Shown: piece by piece, positions 39,079 to 49,972 of the stretch
How the letters are laid out: each line of letters starts with the position of its first letter
How positions within the stretch are numbered: position 1 is the first letter of the stretch
NCBI GenBank assembly: GCA_000499405.2
Contig: HG738138.1
Location: 17,591,119 to 17,655,118, forward strand
Source: Onchocerca volvulus
Lineage: Eukaryota; Nematoda; Chromadorea; Rhabditida; Onchocercidae
Length of the DNA stretch: 64,000 nt
Direction of reading: 5' to 3'
The notes under the pieces: generated by a model
What the model saw: the letters and a program-made list of their open reading frames with translations, nothing else
Told to the model about the DNA's origin: nothing
Databases searched by the model: none
Position numbers and translations under genes: made by a program

Positions 39079-40030
39079 TCTATCCGTGAATTTAATGTAA
39101 TAAGTCATTGATTGGATCTCAACGGTCAACAATAATTAAAATTTCGGACTGAAAATAACGGAATACGAGTAACTAATGCATTGTAAAAATGCAGCGTTCA
39201 ACTGCAATAATAGTGACCCCTCTACGTAAAACTTTCCACAGATAACTCAATTTGGACTGATTTCGGTTTTTAACTCTCGTAAGCTGCATGTAATGATGAT
39301 CTTCTGGGCTTGTATGTGTAACCAATAATTTATGCTAGAAGGTAAATTCATACATTCCTCCTCATTACTCATAATCTGCCTCATAAATACTACTCAGAGT
39401 TACTTCAGATTAATGCACAAAATTAATTTCATAGATGTCGGTATCAGAAGGCTTATATTCAAGTTGCAATTTTAATTTAAGATTGATGCTCTCTTAATAG
39501 CGCTACCGTATTTTCCTGAGGATGGAACCGAATTGTCATTAGTTTTTGTTCCGAAAATTTTGTTAGAGCTCACTTTCAAGAAATGCTTCATTTTTCATCA
39601 CGAAAATCTGGCTTATTCTATTCAGAAAAACTGCGTTATCAGTAATATTACTCACTTATTTTCAAATACATTAATTGTTATTATTTCAGAATTCATTGTT
39701 TCTGTCTAGTTGACTATCTCAACTAGAATTTATTTTTAAGAAGTTTATATTATGAACACTTAAAAAGTCATGCTAGTATTTATTTTCTTTTTAATCCTTA
39801 TTTTAGAAGAAACATGATAGTATCATTTGATAAAAACATATGCATCATTTGTAATCAATATTGGGATATTTAATCACACATAAGACTAGTTCTACTAATT
39901 TGATACTTTGGTTGTTTCAGTATTTCTGCAGTTTTGTCTTAATATCTTGGATTACTTTGTTAATAGTAATAATGTCGATTATTTCGGTTATAAACTTTGC
40001 CGAATAATATTTAATGAAGAATGCAGCACA
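39079..40030. other. Intergenic upstream of ALG5
   Basis: AT-rich. No supported gene. Confidence 0.4.
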
Positions 40031-40036
40031 TTTCAG
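40031..40036 (+). other. Probable spliced-leader acceptor of ALG5
   Basis: GCACATTTCAG ends 7 nt before the chosen ATG at 40044, which argues against the in-frame ATG at 40014. Confidence 0.6.
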
Positions 40037-40043
40037 TATATCT

Positions 40044-42409
40044 ATGGATTTGATAATGATACTGCTAGGGTTCTTAATATCTTGTATTCCCCTCGCTATC
40101 ACTTGCCTTTACCTTCTGTCATTGGTTACTCCTTGGCCTGTTCGGACACGAAAAGACCTGTTACAGCCAATGTTTGCTTACACTCCGCCTAATCCTGGAA
40201 GCGAACAATTCAGATCATTGTTGATTCATGATGATGAAACATCCGGAGAATTTCATTGTACCAAGCCAGATTTATATCTTTCCGTTATTATTCCTGCTAT
40301 GAATGAACAGGTAATTTAATTTATTAATCTTCTTTTATATATGAATAGTGAACTCTTTTGTATTTTGCTTGAAAAAGGTGATTAAGTTTTTTATTTCTTT
40401 GAGGAGCTCTTCAATTCTGTTTGTTGTTTATTTGCATGTTTTAAAGCTTGCACTTCATTTTGAAAAGGATGTAAGACATTAGCTAAACGATGTATGGAGT
40501 ATATCACATCGAAATATGTATATATAAACGAACATTGTTGAACTATGGCACAATATCAACTGATTATTTCTAGGAAAGACTTCCTATTATGCTGAATGAA
40601 TGTCTGCCTTATCTGGAAGAGCGACAAATTAAAGATGACTCATTTACGTACGAGGTAAATATTAAATTAGTCGTTGAATGTGCATGTGTTACTGAATGAA
40701 AATTTCAAAGTGAGATATTTCCTGATCAAAGGGAAAAGTGCACCTTCTAAGTCATAGGAATGAAACATGGGATTCGAAATGTGTTTAATTTCTTGATTTA
40801 AACATCTTCTTTATCAAGGGTTGCAACGAGATGTTGCGTTTCTGTTCAGTATGCTGAAATTTTGCTTTAAAAACTAGAAGGTATTAGTTAAATTTAGAAA
40901 AAATTTTGCTATATTTTAGTTGGGAAAACAATTTTATCAAAAATAGTAGTGAAGTAAATTGACTTTTTATTTCGTGAATTTCTCATGATTCTATTGCAGA
41001 TTATTGTCGTAGACGATGGTAGTACAGATGAAACTGCTGATATAGGTTACTGGTATACGGAGAAATATGAAGGAAAAGTCAGAGTCTTGAAACTGGAGAA
41101 GAACATAGGAAAAGGTATTTAATTTCATTTGTTTTCTGGAAATTTTACTCCTAATCATATTGTTTTAGGTGGAGCAGTGCGTAGAGGTGTACTATATGCA
41201 CGTGGTTCATTAATTCTATTCGCAGATGCAGATGGTGCCACGAAGTTCGCAGATTTTCAACACCTAGAAGAAGAATTACTTAGTTTAGTAGCTCTAGATG
41301 GCTGTGTTTCGAAAAGAAGAGCCAATTTTGATTGGATTATTCCTGCGATAGCTATTGGTTCAAGGTCTGTAAAAAAAAAAAAAAAAAAGAAAAAAAACCG
41401 AGGCTTTTTTTATTATAAGTTTAACTCTTATCACTTTGTTAGATGATAATCTCTATAACATTGATTGGAACATTTGTATAGTTTAAGATTTCTTGATTTT
41501 CTAGAGGATTTGACTTTTTTATATAGATTTTGTTCTTTGTAATTTTCTTTTTTTAAAATTTCTTTAACAGTCATTCATTTCTCCATAAATGAGTCATTCC
41601 GAACACCATTTGAAGCAGCATCACTACCCATCTCAGTACATCTGCAAAATTTCTGAAGCCTTTTTTACCGGCATCGACAGGTAGATTCTACATCGGAGTT
41701 TTATGTGAAAAGAAGGAAAACAAGTGTATTTCTGCTTTTCTTTTAGATCACATATGGAGAAAAAAAGTATAGCAACACGTTCTTTAGCACGAACCTTTCT
41801 GATGATAGGTTTTCATTTGATAGTATACATTTTCGCGGTAAGGACAGTACGTGATACTCAGTGTGGATTCAAATTATTTACACGTGGAGCAGTTTCAAAG
41901 GTGAACTCCTATTGTGTTTATTTTTTCTTACAAAATTTAAAAAAAGAAATCTTTCATGTATTTTTGATTTTTTCTATTCCAGATACTTAATCAATAATAT
42001 CTGTATATCCCTTAAATCAATCATTAAACAATTGTCGGCTCTCAATTAATCTGTATATGTAAATATTGAAATCTTTAATTGCATATTCATCTATACTTTT
42101 TAAATGTAAAACAAGCACAAAATGTATAAACCTGATAAATCTGATGCATTTCTGGAATATTGCATATGCAATACATTATATATATTGCAGTTATTTCCAT
42201 TGCTGCATATCGAACGGTGGGCATTTGACGTTGAATTGTTGTTTCTCGCCGAACAATTCAACATTCCAGTTCGTGAAGTACCGGTAACATGGCATGAAGT
42301 TGATGGTTCGAAAATAGTGCCCATAATTTCATGGATTCAAATGGGTCGTGATTTGATGCTCATTTGGTTTCGCTATGTAACTGGTATTTGGAAATGTAGT
42401 TTACTTTAG
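40044..42409 (+). CDS. alg-5: Dolichyl-phosphate beta-glucosyltransferase
   Basis: ALG5 makes dolichyl-phosphate-glucose on the cytosolic ER face, the donor for the glucoses of the N-glycan precursor. Exons: 40044-40310, 40574-40654, 41000-41114, 41169-41364, 41747-41900, 42191-42409. They join in phase to 343 residues (human about 324). Residues 1-30 form a signal anchor (LLGFLISCIPLAITCLYLL). The family GT2 fold follows: LSVIIPAMNEQERLP, VVDDGSTDET (about 119-128), KNIGKGGAVRRG, the DAD metal site in LFADADGATKF (about 174-176), RDTQCGFKLF, WAFDVELLFLAEQ and VPVTWHEVDGSKIVP. All expected catalytic segments are present. The C terminus GIWKCSLL is short but typical. The gene is followed on the same strand by POLR1C. 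Confidence 0.95.
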
Positions 42410-43381
42410 AATTTATGATTCAAATCTAATTTAAATGTGTTAGTGGATTGCGTCGCAATATTTTCAGGGGTACGTTTCTTTGGGTGCAAAAGCAGACTCG
42501 AATAGCATAAAAAAAGCAAATCCCCCTCCAAAAAAAAACTAAAATATTGCAATAATGCATATACAATATATATATATATATATAACAATTATTCCCATTG
42601 TTGTATATCCGAACGGGAACATTTTTTTCTTTTTTGATTTCTTTTTTATATCTGCAACAATTACTTGGGGATCCTTTCTTTTTTGTGCTTAAAATGTGTC
42701 ACTAAGATCAACCAGTTATTGGATGCAAAGCATCTATTATTATGTGATTTCGCTTTCCGAAGGATATCTTTATTGCCGGTAAATTGTCGAACTTTTCTGT
42801 CTATTCTGAAGATTGTTTGTTTGTTTCGTTTTAATTTATCTTAGCCAGCTAATGTATGGTAGTGTCTTCTAAACATTTTTGAACCTTCTAAGAATATGTT
42901 ATACATATTTCGGTTTTATTTTTCTATTATCATTCACATACCTCGATGTTGTATCCAAGTTGCATGAATATTTAATCGTTTTCGGTGCTGTTAGCTCAGC
43001 AATTTCCTTATGAACCTTGTATAATTTTTTTTGCATCTGGATAATATATGTTCATCCAGTATGCTCACTGTTCATTCTGCGGTTATTTTCAATTTTACTT
43101 CTAATTTTTGTTGATATTCCATCTTTATAGCTTTATTAGGGATAATTTATTAGCGTTGAAGTATGAGGAAAATATGGAAGCAAGCTGTGATAAATTTAAT
43201 ATGAATTCTTTTTCTACTTTCCGTTATTGTTTTTTCCTTGTTACTTTATCCATTTTTTATAATTTCTGGTTGTCGTTGATGTTGTTAGCTTTATTCGAAA
43301 ATATCATAAAATTTTTGTTACCACTTTCATAATTTATGCTCACAGGCTCGTCATAAGCCTGCACTTTATCCATTAATGAAG
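42410..43381. other. Region between ALG5 and POLR1C
   Basis: It contains the decayed exon copy at 42543-42630 and a TA microsatellite (about 42562-42582). The open frame at 43108-43332 has hydrophobic, AT-driven composition and no convincing start. Otherwise nothing is seen. Confidence 0.4.
42543..42630 (+). pseudogene. Decayed duplicate of the ALG5 exon 6 start
   Basis: The stretch from AATATTGCAATAATGCATA through ATTCCCATTGTTGTATATC and CGAACGGGAACATTT parallels 42157-42227, which is the end of ALG5 intron 5 plus the first codons of exon 6 (ATTTCCATTGCTGCATATCG, AACGGTGGGCATTT). The copy lies about 390 bp downstream, its acceptor is lost through TA expansion, and similarity fades after the exon's first 35 bases. 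Confidence 0.6.
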
Positions 43382-43505
43382 TATTGCTCTCATTTACTCA
43401 TTTATTGGAAAGCTTACCACTTCTGGAAAGTGGTCAGTCAAAGTTCGTGCAGGCATTATAGCCGGACTTGGATTTAATAAACCAGATAGAGACAGGTCTG
43501 AATAG
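43382..43505 (+). CDS. Unassigned open exon-like segment between ALG5 and POLR1C
   Basis: After a weak acceptor (TTAATGAAG) one frame reads IALIYSFIGKL, GKWSVKVRAGIIAGLGF, NKPDRDRSE and a stop at 43503. A second frame from an upstream acceptor (GCTCACAG, 43345) reads ARHKPALYPLMKYCSH and stays open to 43480. Both look more protein-like than their surroundings. Neither was recognised and no start exon was found. It could be a small gene between the two or chance. Confidence 0.22.
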
Positions 43506-43559
43506 ACTCGAAGAAAGTTGATGAAAGATGATTTTGCAAAATGCATTGCATTCTCTGTT

Positions 43560-43566
43560 TTTGCAG
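43560..43566 (+). other. Probable spliced-leader acceptor of POLR1C
   Basis: CTGTTTTTGCAG ends 4 nt before the ATG at 43571. If the gene is downstream in an operon the leader may be of an SL2-like class, which cannot be told from here. Confidence 0.5.
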
Positions 43567-43570
43567 AACA

Positions 43571-46500
43571 ATGGCAGGAAGTCCAAAGAAATCTCGTCGA
43601 AAAAGTGAGCGAAATACCGAAAGCAAGCTCGTCATGGAGGTGGAGAGAGTGCTAAATGTAAGCTTGTAAATGTGGCATAATTATTCATATGTCACTGAAT
43701 TTTTTGATTTTACTCATAACCCTATGATTCTATTAAGTTAATGCAAAAATAATTGCTATTCAGGCTGGCACTGCAGTTTATGATACCGAAGCTTAGTCTT
43801 TATTAATTGAAGTATAGAAATGATGTTATCCAACACATTCTTGTCAAAAAAAAGTAGATTTCTTTGTTCTAGTGCCATAAATCCTGATGATTTGACAAAC
43901 TCATGAGAAGTATTTTTTGCTTATGGGAATCTTTTTTTTTGTAAAAGACTGTTGAAGTGATTGAAGAAGTAGTAGTAGTCAGTTGACGAGAGATCAAATC
44001 AATATGAGAGATGAAACAAACTTTCTGACCCAATACGTCTGACCTTTGTTTTAGATGATCATTGCCAGTTATACTCATCACTTTTACGGTTTACTTTTTA
44101 AACTTCTTCAGCACCGATTGCAGATTGCCTTGATGCTTTACCATCCTTTTGAAACAAATTAAAAATGAGAGGAACAACAATTAGAAAGGCACTTGCAAAA
44201 ATAACATTAGGCAAAAAATAAAAATTTAGGTAATTTGTAAATAGGGCTATGTTTGTCGAAGAATAAATAAATATAAAGTAGCAAAATTCAAAATGCAAAG
44301 ACATTTTTGTATTAACTCAGTAATATATTTTAGTGAAGTTTGTGTGTTAGAAGGTTGAAAAGAAAATATTTCATTTCCATTATATATTCTGAATACTTTA
44401 TTTCAGGAAAAAAAATTTTTTTTTTCACATCTATGGCTAACAGTTGAACGAAGTTTTACAGTATACCATTTTTTTCTGTATATTTGCATTATTTGACTTA
44501 ATTATTCTTTGAAATTGATCATTTTTGACAATACTGTTGTATTCTTGACTTTCTCTCTTTTACATTTTATTAAGTTGCTAGTAAGCGGCCTATTATTTGA
44601 ACATAATTATTGGTATTACATCTTTTCATTTTTACCTAAAGTGATTGTTCTTGTTTTAACTAGATCTTGCGAAATGTAAAACAAGAAGGCATAATTATTT
44701 GCAGACATATGATACTGATAGTGATTTTGGCAAAAATGCGATTCAGTGGGATGTGACTACATACATATCAAAAATCGAAATATTTATAGTAAACGAAAGT
44801 GAAGATGGTATGGCATTGGAATTTGATTTAGTTGGTGTAGAAGCCCCAATTGCGAATGCCATCAGAAGGGTACTCATCGCTGAAGTAAGTTCTCCTATTT
44901 TGTTAGCAAACAGTTTAGTTCAACTTTTATTTCAATTTCGAGAACCTTAATTCCATTTTATTTTCTCATTTATTTTGTTCCTGCACTTTATCTTTCTTAG
45001 TATATTGCGGTATCATTAGTTTATGTAGTTCATTAGAAATTTCAAATGAAAGTCGAAATTTACCAGAATCATCTCTTCCTGTTGTTTGCAGCTCCCTACC
45101 ATGGCAATCGAGAAAGTTTACCTCTATCAGAATACATCAATTATACCGGTACAATGTTTTTGCACAGATCATTTTTTGATTTTTTGATCACTTAGAAAAA
45201 AAATGAAAATATTCCAAATGAATTTAGGATGAAGTACTGAGTCATCGTCTTGGTTTGCTTCCGATCAAGGCAGATCCACGATTGTTCGAAATGCCTCTTA
45301 CGCGGGTTGCTGGAATGGACAAGTCCGGTGTTGACTGTAATGAAGAACCGGCTGGTGATCCAAAGAGGTTAATAAAGATAATTTTTCCAATTTTCTGGGA
45401 AATATTCTTGGGCTTGAGCCATTTTTGGTTTATTAAGTATAAAGCGTTGTGATTCTATACTTCCAAATCATTTAAATATGATAGATACTGACTTCATTTG
45501 CAAAAATATAACACTCAATATATTCATATGGACTATCCTAATAGACTTCTTGTTAAAGAGTGCATTCTCACATGATACTAGAAAATATATTAGAAAAAAA
45601 AATACTTAGAAATTTCGTGACTAATTCATTGTTTTACAGTATTAGTGAAGTCGCAAAATTTCTATCGCTTAAAAGCAGTTGTTTCAGAAATCTCATTTTT
45701 GAGATTAAAATCACTTGTAGTCGGAATTCAAACGCTTTGAAAACTGCAACAAATCCCAAGGAAGTTTATGAGAATGCTTTTGTTTATTCAAATGCATTCA
45801 AGTGGATACCAATCGGTGATCAATCTGTTTCACTTCCATATTCACCAACAATGGTACATGATGATATCCTAGTTGCGCAGTTACGACCTGGACAAGAGAT
45901 TGAAGCTAGGTTCAAATTCACCAAATCTTTTATTACAATTTTCGATTTTTTTTACTTCGAAAATTTGATATTTGAGAAGGGATGACGTTTTAGTTAAGCC
46001 CTCTCTTGTCCACTCCAAACTCAGATTTCGTTTTAGGTGTCACTGTTTGAAAGGACTAGGGCGTGATCATGCAAAGTTCTCACCGGTTGCTACTGCATCG
46101 TATCGTTTGTTACCTCAAATAGTACTAAAAAAAAAATTCAGTGGTACAGATGCCCAAAGAATCAAAAGCTCCTTTTCGGAAGGTGTTATTGAAATTGATG
46201 CAGGTTAGCTCACTTTCCCTCTGGACATTATTTATTCAACTTATAGAGAATCAGTTCTTCAAGTTTGGTTTCCCTGCCTCATGCTTTGATCAAGAGAAAC
46301 TTTTTAGTTTATAATTTATAACACTGGTGACTTCAGCTAAACATTTTGGTCATTGACCCTTCTTATGCTACGCTAATTATTGTGCAGACATATTATGTTC
46401 TTGATATATCATTTCAATTTATTTTTCCTGATTTTCTACTATACTCAGTTTAGTTCCAGTGAATCATTTTGAAAATACTGTAACATCTAGTGCATCTACA

Positions 46501-47090
46501 CATAAAATTTCGAAGACTTACCAGGCTTAGAATTCTTCATTAATTTCAGATGGAGTAGCTGTTGTAAGAGATGCACGATGTGACACCTGTAGCCGCAATA
46601 TCTTACGACATGAGGACCTGGCAGAACATATTGAACTGTCAAGGATCAAAGACCATTTCATTTGTAAGTTCCAATTACTTCTTGGCACCTCATGTGCTAT
46701 TTTATGAATTGTAATGTTCACACTCATAATGTTCCGATGCTTTTCAATCCTACATAAATTCAATATTTCTGTTGCATCCTTCAACTACATTCTCAAATTC
46801 TCTTTATGATTTCTTTGTAAATTTTCAATTTGAATAAAATTTCATTCCCTTCCGGTCAGTATCCGTATGAGTAAATCAAATAATTATGTATCATAATACA
46901 TAGCTATTTAGTGTAATATAAATTTCAAACTTTCGTGATAATTGAAAATCTGTAAACTACTTCAGTTAGTGTTGAAAGCACTGGTGCTCTGAGAAGTGCG
47001 GAACTGGTTGTGGAAGCTTGCAAAGTAATGGAGGAAAAATGCCGAGCAATGCGGTCTCTTTTCCAAAAACGGCTGAAAGAAGTGCAGTGA
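43571..47090 (+). CDS. rpac-40: DNA-directed RNA polymerases I and III subunit RPAC1 (AC40)
   Basis: Shared alpha-like subunit that dimerises with AC19 at the core of Pol I and Pol III in the nucleus. Exons: 43571-43657, 44705-44884, 45092-45148, 45228-45367, 45688-45909, 46037-46203, 46550-46663, 46966-47090. They give 363 residues (human 346, yeast 335). Diagnostic blocks in order: VGVEAPIANAIRRVLIAE, LPTMAIEKVYLYQNTSII, DEVLSHRLGLLPIKADPRLF, ITCSRN, DDILVAQLRPGQEIEARCHC, GRDHAKFSPVATASYRLLP and RIKDHFIFSVESTGAL. The first exon (MAGSPKKSRRKS) is inferred from its trans-splice-like acceptor, matching phase and a fair fit of SKLVMEVERVLN to the human N terminus. The rest is secure. Confidence 0.93.
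44098..44304 (-). CDS. Possible small membrane protein, terminal exon, inside a POLR1C intron
   Basis: A minus-strand frame ends with a hydrophobic helix (NVIFASAFLIVVPLIFNLF) and a polar tail KDGKASRQSAIGAEEV before the stop at 44098. The upstream part is AT-driven and no first exon or clear acceptor is found. The tail is unusually rich in non-AT codons for an intron. Unrecognised. Confidence 0.25.
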   Translation of the reverse strand: MSLHFEFCYFIFIYSSTNIALFTNYLNFYFLPNVIFASAFLIVVPLIFNLFQKDGKASRQSAIGAEEV

Positions 47091-47589
47091 TATATTAATA
47101 TTTTAGCTAACTCTCTTATATCTATTGTTACTTCTTTTCATATCGAAAAAGGAAAATTTTTTGACATTTGAAAACTGTTTCCTTCTTTATTCCTATTTTT
47201 CTAATAATAGCAATTTTTTTTGTCAGGTGTCCCTCATTGCTTCAGGCGCGAAATCTGGAACGTAAAATGTTCACAGTGCGCGGAAGTATGAAGTGATTAT
47301 TAGAAGTGCCTCAATTCACGTTATTTTTCATCAGACATTAGTCGGCACTACTGATGATGAGATATACGAGCTTATTCAATAATTTTATTAATACTTCAAA
47401 TCAAATTTATATATAACTAGGACCTAGAAAAGAAAGCATAAAAGAGAAAAACAGCAATGTTCGTTTTGAAGTTTGAGACGAATACGGGGGAACTTCAGAA
47501 GGAATTTAGGTTCCTTCAGAAAATGGTAATTGAAAGCACCTGTCTATCAATAATTGATCATACAAATTATGATACCAGTTGAGCTTACA
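47091..47589. other. Convergent 3' ends of POLR1C and the OPA3-like gene
   Basis: About 500 bp separate the two stop codons. AATAAA on the minus strand at 47384-47389 is a candidate poly(A) signal for the OPA3-like gene. Confidence 0.5.
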
Positions 47590-48860
47590 CTAACGAGATG
47601 TTTTATCTTGCCCAGGCATCAATGTCTTCATTTTATCACCAATAAAAGACAGAAGTTGACCTTTCTGACCCTTTTCTGCCAAAATATTCTTATCATCCTG
47701 CAAAATGAGTTAAAACAAATTTCACTCGAACTTGAATTAAGCCTTCTATAATCAAACACAATAAAAATCTGGGCTATAGAATAGTCCTGATAAAATTTTT
47801 AATTTCACTTGGCAAAACTGTTTTTTGAAAACCATCATATTAAAACTTCCATACAGAATCCAATCTAATGTTAAAAGGAAGTATTAACCAGCTTATTTTC
47901 ACGGATGATCTTCACAATCTTGACCGTTAATTCCCCTTGTTCTTTGAGTTTTTCTTCAAACTTTTCTATCCTCTCTTCATTTTCCTGCAAAATTCAAATA
48001 ACCTTGTATTACCCATCAAACCATTAAGTTTGAACTATAAAATACAAAAACATACTTTGATGTATTTTTCTACATCGCTAGCTTTAGCTTTTTCTGGATT
48101 CGATCGGTAGATTGCATATATCAATAATACAGTCAATAGATAAATAAGGGCTTCCACAAGCGTTTCACTAGCCTGAAAATAAAGCGTGAATAAAGTGAGA
48201 ATTATACATAACCAATGATTATAGCCGAATGAGACTACAGCTGACTTAAAAAATAGCACCATTTCGATTGCCTGTTGTTCGGTTACAGTTGGTGTTTTAG
48301 ATGGAACAGCAAGACCTATACTTTTGATTCGTAAACGAAATGAAATAGCATGCAGACCTGCAAATATAAAATGCCATTTGCTATTTAAAGTTCAGTATCT
48401 TAATCCACGACATTTTATGAAGAGATCAAGATCAAGGAACAATAGTTGGTGCAATTTTTTCGAGGATACAAGAAAAAAAAATTTTTTTTAATCAACCAAA
48501 TAAAATAAAGCATAGAAATTGAAAAACAAACTTCCGTTTACCAAGCCAAAAATCTTTATTTGTTATATATCAGAATCCGAAAACTTACTTCTGCCCACTG
48601 GAACAAGAATTCTATTTCTAAGATACGGATGCTTTATTGCATAAGCTATAATTTTGCGCGCTATTGGACGTGACATTTGCCGCCCAAATGCGACCACGAG
48701 CTGAAAGAAACATAATACAATGAATGCAAAACTTACTGGAAATAATCTTCCCTCATTGCATCAACTTCATTAAATTTTAACAAAAATCTCACTTCAGCCT
48801 CAAAATTTACTATCTATATGAAATAACAAATACAAAAACCTGTATCACCGGAATACCCAT
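47590..48860 (-). CDS. OPA3-like mitochondrial membrane protein
   Basis: Exons: 48840-48860, 48589-48700, 48260-48357, 48056-48172, 47889-47984, 47590-47697. They join in phase to 183 residues (human OPA3 179). The order of features matches the optic atrophy 3 family. RQMSRPIARKIIAYA corresponds to the RQVSKPLANRIK segment, LHAISFRLRIKSIGLAV to the Arg-rich YHWVEMRTKMRIMGF segment, and the helix ETLVEALIYLLTVLLIYAIY to the hydrophobic stretch. A charged coiled-coil tail follows (NEERIEKFEEKLKEQG). Family members act in mitochondrial morphology and lipid homeostasis. The tiny first exon (MGIPVIQ) is inferred from phase and a nearby acceptor. The long Gly/Lys tail (EKGQKGQLLSFIGDK) is not in the human protein. 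Confidence 0.85.
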
Positions 48861-49972
48861 AGTTCATATCGATTTTCTTTCAACTGCTGAATATTCTTGC
48901 CGGATATGACTGCTTCATCATATGCATATAATATCACCCACAAATTCTTATCAAACACCTTGAAATCCCGCACTTGCAAAACAAATGTACTGACCGCGAA
49001 TTACCCCGCGCACTGGCCGAATCATTGCGTATTATGCCCACAAACTTAGGACAGAGTCTTAACGCCTAAACTTCGCAGGGAAAGTTCAGGATTTTTTCGG
49101 GCTAGCAAACACAAGTTTCCCAGAGAATATTGTCAACCCCATAAAATATCTTAGCTTATATTTCAGTTCTATTTTCAAAGTGATGAACCATATTTCAGTA
49201 TTCCTAGCGACCCAATATGTTCACTTTAGGAAGTCTAACTTTTTCTTTGTTTGTTATTCAACAAATCCAAACTACCAATAAATCTCATACTTGTATTTTA
49301 TCTTCTTCAGGAAGAAAAGAAATATAAAAAATACGCGGAAAAAATGTACTACTTTTGCATGCCGTGAGGAAATATGCAAAGACTTGAAGTGACAAACAGG
49401 TGAATAATCTCGAAGAAATATAATAAAATTCAAAATTTTCAGATTTTAAAAATAATATCATATTTCCAAATGCAATTCTGACTTGATGGCATCCCAAATA
49501 TAAAAAATATTTCTATATAAAGACGAACAAAAAGTCAATTAACATATCATATCCAATATTTACAAGAAAGGAAAATCTCAATATCAAAATATAAAAGTTA
49601 CAAAAAAAGCATTTCAATTCGCAACAACTTGAAACTACAAACATAAAGAAATATAATTTGTAAATATTCGATATAAATGCGTTTTATTTAAACGCTCCTG
49701 TTTGGCGTCATATCAAAGTATCTTTTTGAATCATATCTTAATTTGATTTAAAAAACTGTTCTTCTACTTTCATAGTACATCAAAAAGATGCGTAAATTTC
49801 GAAAGATACTTTCAAAACATTTTTAAATATAAGCTATTCCAATTCCAATCACTAGCACGTACTTTAAGAAAAATTTGCCTCGAATATATGTAAGTTTTCT
49901 TATTCTTTTCCGAAAGAATGATACATTTATGTCAAGTGAATGTTCGATAAGGCCATTCCTAGTAATCATATT
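48861..49972. other. Intergenic between the OPA3-like gene and rnr-1
   Basis: No supported gene. A GC-richer patch at 48995-49075 holds no recognised feature. AATAAA on the minus strand at 49683-49688 may serve rnr-1. Confidence 0.4.

Noticed and set aside
43764..43796. Short alternative exon (AGTAVYDTEA, stop) after POLR1C exon 1
   Set aside because: Phase fits and would give a 39-residue product, but joining exon 1 to 44705 instead yields a full RPAC1, so the short form is unnecessary.
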